From Enterocloster clostridioformis (GTDB taxonomy: Bacteria > Bacillota > Clostridia > Lachnospirales > Lachnospiraceae), in the NCBI RefSeq assembly GCF_020297485.1, contig NZ_JAIWZC010000001.1, positions 2,170,001-2,234,000 of the forward strand: DNA of 64,000 nt, read 5' to 3'. Made by a program: the position numbers and the translations under genes. The notes under the pieces are model-generated. The model did no database searches. It was given only the letters and a program-made list of their open reading frames with translations, and was not told where the DNA came from. Shown here piece by piece: positions 60,678 through 64,000 of the stretch (position 1 is its first letter; the number at the start of each line of letters is the position of its first letter).

Positions 60678-61577
60678 ATGAAAAGCAAAAAAGCAACCGC
60701 TCTTATTATCTCGGCAGCCCTGGCAGCTGCTTCCATGGCAGGCTGTTCAGGCCAGAGCCCGGAGCCTGCTGCCTCTGCCAAAGCCACACAGGCAAACCCG
60801 TCCGAACATGCAAAGACAGACAATTCCGGCAATGATACAGAACCGGCTGAAAGCCGCACTGTCATAGTAGGGACTGCCGGTACCGGCGAACCCTATTCCA
60901 TGGTTGACGACCAGGGAAACTGGACAGGAGCTGAGGCTGACCTTTGGGCTGAAATCGAAGCCCGCACCGGATGGACCATCGAGATGAAACAGGTTTCAGA
61001 TATGGCCTCCCTGTTTGGGGAATTAAACACCGGCCGTGTGGATGTAGCCGCAAACTGCTTTGCCATTACCGAAGCCCGTCTGAAAACATATATTGCATCT
61101 GACCCAATCTATGCGGATGCGCAGGTCATCATAGTCCGGCCGGACAGCGAATATAAGACAATGGATGATTTACGCGGACACACCATCGGTGTGACAGCCG
61201 GACAGGCTGCCCAGTCAACAGTTGAGAATATGGCTCCTGATTATGATTGGGAAATCGTAACTTATGAGGATTCAAATGCAGGTTTTCAGGATTGTTCCCT
61301 TGGGCGCATAGACTGTTATGCCAATACAGTTACCAACATCGAAAAAGCAGAAAGGGCCCAGAACCTGGAATTTCGTATGCTGGACCAAAAGCTGTTTGGA
61401 AATAACGTAGGCTGGTGGTTTGCTGACACGGAGGAGGGAGCCGGACTCCGCGATGATATCAATGTGGTATTAAAGGAAATGCATGAGGATGGAACCGTTT
61501 CTGAAATCATCACTAAATGGTTTTATGAGGATTTATCCCAGCTTATTAGCGACGAGTGGTTAACGGCAACCCACTAA
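60678..61577 (+). CDS. Amino-acid ABC transporter substrate-binding lipoprotein
   Basis: The 299-residue lipoprotein has signal MKSKKATALIISAALAAASM and lipobox MAGC, a disordered linker rich in alanine and serine, then SBP_bac_3 (TVIVGTAGTGEPYSMVDDQGN, LNTGRVDVAANCFAITEARLKTY, HTIGVTAGQAAQSTVENM). It captures an amino acid for the permease gene just upstream, 45 bases away. The ligand is unknown. The hydrolase relic downstream suggests an N-acylated or amide-linked amino acid might once have been the target. Confidence 0.92.
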   Translation: MKSKKATALIISAALAAASMAGCSGQSPEPAASAKATQANPSEHAKTDNSGNDTEPAESRTVIVGTAGTGEPYSMVDDQGNWTGAEADLWAEIEARTGWTIEMKQVSDMASLFGELNTGRVDVAANCFAITEARLKTYIASDPIYADAQVIIVRPDSEYKTMDDLRGHTIGVTAGQAAQSTVENMAPDYDWEIVTYEDSNAGFQDCSLGRIDCYANTVTNIEKAERAQNLEFRMLDQKLFGNNVGWWFADTEEGAGLRDDINVVLKEMHEDGTVSEIITKWFYEDLSQLISDEWLTATH

Positions 61578-61615
61578 ATAACAGCTGAAAATCTGCAGTT
61601 GAAGGGAAATAACAG

Positions 61616-62353
61616 ATGGTTACAGTAGAAAATCTGTCCAAAACATTCGGAACCGATACAGAAGTTCTAAAGGACATTAACCTGAATATAAAGAAAAATG
61701 AAATAGTGGCCATCCTGGGGCCATCGGGTACCGGAAAATCAACCCTGCTGCGCTGCCTGAACTTTCTGTGTATACCCACCACGGGAATCATTCAGATCGG
61801 CAATGCGCGTGTGGACGCAGCCAGGTATACTTCTAAGGAAGTACGGAACCTGCGGCGTCAATCTGCCATGGTATTCCAGGGCTATAATCTATTTAAGAAT
61901 AAAACAGCTTTGGAAAATGTCATGGAAGCGCTTGTGACCGTTCATAACAGACCAAAGGCTGAAGCAGAGGAGACATCCCTGCGGCTTTTAGAGAAAGTAG
62001 GCATGCTGGACCGTAAGGATTTTTACCCGGCCAAGATGTCGGGCGGACAGCAGCAGCGTGTGGCCATTGCCCGGGCCCTGGCGGTCAGTCCGGATGTTCT
62101 GCTCTTCGACGAGCCCACTTCCGCCCTGGATCCCGAACTTGTGGGAGAAGTACTGAATACCATTCGCCGGCTGGCCGAAGAGGATTCCACCATGGTCCTG
62201 GTCACCCACGAAATCAAATTCGCAAGAAACGTTGCAACCCGCATATTGTTCATGGACAACGGTATGATTGCGGCTGACGGTTCCCCTGAGGAACTCATTG
62301 ATAACCCTGAAAATCCAAGGCTGCGCCAGTTTTTAAATTTCGTAAGCAAATAA
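61616..62353 (+). CDS. Amino-acid ABC transporter ATPase
   Basis: The 245-residue ATPase has Walker A GPSGTGKSTLLRCLNFL, Q-loop FQGYNLFKNKTALEN, signature MSGGQQQRVAIARAL, Walker B LLFDEPTSALDPEL and switch VTHEIKFA. It forms the motor of the permease-binding protein system encoded just upstream. Family length and motifs complete. The M20 hydrolase gene follows after 68 bases. Confidence 0.94.
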   Translation: MVTVENLSKTFGTDTEVLKDINLNIKKNEIVAILGPSGTGKSTLLRCLNFLCIPTTGIIQIGNARVDAARYTSKEVRNLRRQSAMVFQGYNLFKNKTALENVMEALVTVHNRPKAEAEETSLRLLEKVGMLDRKDFYPAKMSGGQQQRVAIARALAVSPDVLLFDEPTSALDPELVGEVLNTIRRLAEEDSTMVLVTHEIKFARNVATRILFMDNGMIAADGSPEELIDNPENPRLRQFLNFVSK

Positions 62354-62421
62354 AGTCAACTATACCGGCCTCACTGTCTGTGGGGCCTATTACATTCTAT
62401 TCCAACTCAGGGAGGAAGCTG

Positions 62422-63414
62422 ATGCTGACCGAACAAATCAAAGAAAAAGCAGAACAATGCAGAGAAGAAATAATCCAATTTCGCCGTGAACTCCACTGCC
62501 ATCCGGAACTCTCTATGGAGGAGTATGAAACATCCCATAAAATTGCTGAGAAGTTACGCAATCTGGAAGGGATGGAGGTGATTACAGGGGCTGCCGGCGG
62601 TACCGGGGTCGTCGGCAGCCTGACAGGAGCAAAGGGCGCTGGAAAAACAGTTCTTCTGCGTGCAGATATCGACGCGCTGCCCATAGAAGAAAAAACCGGA
62701 CTTCCCTTTTCGTCAGAAACACCTGGCATAATGCACGCATGCGGACACGACGGACATGCTGCGTGGCTTTTAGGCAGTGCAATGATTCTGTCAAAGCTGC
62801 GCAGCCAGTTTTCCGGTCACGTGAAATTTGTATTCCAGCCCGGTGAGGAAAATGGAATTGGTGGAAGAAAAATGGTTGAGGAAGACCGCATACTGGAAAA
62901 TTCTGCTGTAGACGCTGTTTTTGCCGCCCATGCATGGCCAGAAGCAGCGGCGGGAGAAATGTGTGTGGCAGAGAGATGTGCCTTTGGATATCCTGGAAGA
63001 TTTGAAATACAGGTGACAGGGCAAGGCGGTCATGGTTCCTGGCCCCATGAGTGCATAGACCCCATTGCCATAACGAATCAGATTTATTCCGGTTTACAGC
63101 AAATCGTATCCCGACGTCTTCCTGAAACAGCGGCAAGGGTGCTGTGTAAGATTCTGCCTTCAGTGAGCTGCCAGGATATTAGGTGAAGAACATGTCAAAC
63201 TGGATACCAATCTCATCTTGGAGGAGAGGATTTCAGTGAATATGTGGCCCGTGTTCCGGGAGCCTATGTATATGCCGGCATTGCAACTGAAAAAAATCAG
63301 GGAACGTTTGGACTCCACAGCAGCAGCTTTATGCTGGAGGAATCCGTGATACTCGGGATGGCCGCTGTATTCGCTCAGTTTGCAGTTGATTGTCTGGAAA
63401 AAGGAGGGTTTTAG
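62422..63414 (+). pseudogene. M20-family amidohydrolase (peptidase/amidase) with internal deletion and frameshift
   Basis: The N-terminal part (about 255 residues from ATG 62422, with GGGAGG upstream) reads REEIIQFRRELHCHPELSMEEY, metal-binding GIMHACGHDGHAAWLLG and VFQPGEENGIGGRKMVE, and enters the dimerisation domain before stopping at 63184. The true C-terminal end (SHLGGEDFSEYVARVPGAYVYAGIA and FGLHSSSFMLEESVILGM) resumes in another frame and runs to TAG 63414. About 60-80 residues of the usual 380-400 are missing between them. These enzymes deacylate N-acyl amino acids or cleave amides. It was evidently the last gene of the transporter operon. Confidence 0.85.
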
Positions 63415-63424
63415 CCCTCCTTCT
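63401..63424 (+). terminator. Terminator after the M20 hydrolase relic
   Basis: GGAGGG (63403-63408) and CCCTCC (63415-63420) enclose TTTTAG, followed by TTCT. The hydrolase stop codon lies in the loop. The T-run is short, so termination may be modest. It probably ends the amino-acid transporter operon. Confidence 0.55.
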
Positions 63425-63467
63425 ATTCCCTAATTCAAATCATCGTTTTTCTCATTTTTTTCTGTCC

Positions 63468-64000
63468 TCACTGCCCAAAATACTGGTTCACCCCAGCCAC
63501 CAGGCCGTCAGCCAGCGTAGTCAGCGTGGCCGCAGAATGGTCGGAAGCCTTGTCTCCCAGCTCTATATCCACGGACGGCACAGTGGAGAAGGAAGTCTGG
63601 GTCAGATCCATGGCCATGGAGCCGCCGGAGAATATCTTGACTCCCGCCCCCTTAAGACCTGCCACCAGGCTTTCGCCAAGGGCATTGTGCTGCTGCCAGT
63701 GAGATTTTACGGGTTCCATGTTCCGGTAGGATTCCACATTGGGAACGCTCATGTAAAATGCCCCCTTGTTATTGGTGGTGGAATCCCAGTGAAGAGCAAT
63801 GTGGCAGTCGCTTGCATTATTGGCTATGACAGTCCTGGCTATATTGTCCAACTGGACATCGCCGCTCTCCCGGATCATCAGCACATCATATCCTGCTGCC
63901 AGCAGCTTATCCTTCAGTATCTTTGCCATGGACAGCGTCACCTTGCTCTCGGCGGTTCCGTCGGCAAAGGTCATGCCGCCTGACACGGCTGCCGCCAAGG
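63468..64000 (-). CDS. N-acetylmuramoyl-L-alanine amidase (Amidase_3), C-terminal part
   Basis: At least 177 residues run in from the right edge on the minus strand. The Amidase_3 fold is visible: LKDKLLAAGYDVLMIRESGDVQLDNIARTVIANN, then the metal-binding CHIALHWDS, SMAMDLTQTSFSTVPSVDIELGDKAS with the catalytic glutamate, and C-terminal ADGLVAGVNQYFG. It cleaves peptidoglycan stem peptides, for example in spore or cell separation. The N-terminus, including the first zinc histidine and any signal or wall-binding domain, lies outside the window, so the start is unknown. Confidence 0.85.
   Translation of the reverse strand, partial: LAAAVSGGMTFADGTAESKVTLSMAKILKDKLLAAGYDVLMIRESGDVQLDNIARTVIANNASDCHIALHWDSTTNNKGAFYMSVPNVESYRNMEPVKSHWQQHNALGESLVAGLKGAGVKIFSGGSMAMDLTQTSFSTVPSVDIELGDKASDHSAATLTTLADGLVAGVNQYFGQ

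Overview
The window looks like a chromosomal segment of a gut Lachnospiraceae, most like the Enterocloster / Clostridium bolteae-clostridioforme group. That assignment is inference from gene style: strong AGGAGG ribosome sites, a gap-pgk-tpiA-gpmI glycolytic operon, GerMN and DegV proteins, a Clostridium-type ECF sigma/RsiV pair, and many Clostridia-type mobile elements. No rRNA and no CRISPR array were seen. There is one tRNA, tRNA-Ser(CGA), at 58699-58787.

Layout. 1-0.6 kb is mobile debris: the tail of an IS630-type transposase, a 142-bp miniature element, and the C-terminal stub of a tyrosine recombinase. 0.7-7.8 kb holds a small phosphatase, relics of a beta-glucoside PTS operon, and a minus-strand run degV - histidine kinase - GerMN lipoprotein - comEC, with an IS200/IS605 element (about 7.84-8.44 kb) abutting the degV start. 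8.4-10.0 kb is decayed ABC-transporter, DUF6262/TnpC-like and HAD-like fragments. 10.0-17.3 kb is an L-ascorbate-type (Ula) PTS and catabolic locus with a DeoR regulator, a perfect palindrome over the -35 of its promoter, and an unfamiliar beta-propeller-like protein. 17.5-18.7 kb is debris. 18.7-28.2 kb is a Dpp/Opp-type ABC transporter operon that also encodes a flavoprotein and two tandem CE7 esterases, one of which lacks the nucleophile serine.

28.2-36.5 kb is a graveyard of nested elements: an IS91-type transposase, a group II intron with its reverse transcriptase, an ISL3 transposase cut by an intact IS630-family element, an IS21 istB relic, and IS1182 and IS110 scraps. 36.3-40.8 kb is an amino-acid ABC transporter and metY. 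metY is preceded by a cysteine-rich leader peptide, a terminator, and a leader segment complementary to the terminator's 5' arm: a candidate translation-coupled attenuator that I consider the most interesting regulatory structure here. A divergent Rrf2-family regulator follows.

41.8-47.0 kb is a decayed integrative-element remnant with many frameshifted genes. It retains an intact HTH / HipA-like kinase pair and a Fic protein that starts just after the position where the autoinhibitory motif normally lies. 47-64 kb is more ordinary chromosome: a LysR regulator divergent from a cation/proton antiporter, the glycolytic operon, a PHP phosphatase, an amidase, an ECF sigma/RsiV pair, the tRNA, a secreted DUF6612-like protein, a second amino-acid ABC transporter with a broken M20 amidohydrolase, and a cell-wall amidase running off the right edge.

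How it works together. The ula genes would import and degrade L-ascorbate under DeoR control. The dpp-type operon couples import of a small ligand to deacetylation and a flavin redox step. metY, the Rrf2 regulator and the adjacent amino-acid transporter suggest a sulfur amino-acid module. Most other accessory DNA records repeated insertion and deletion.
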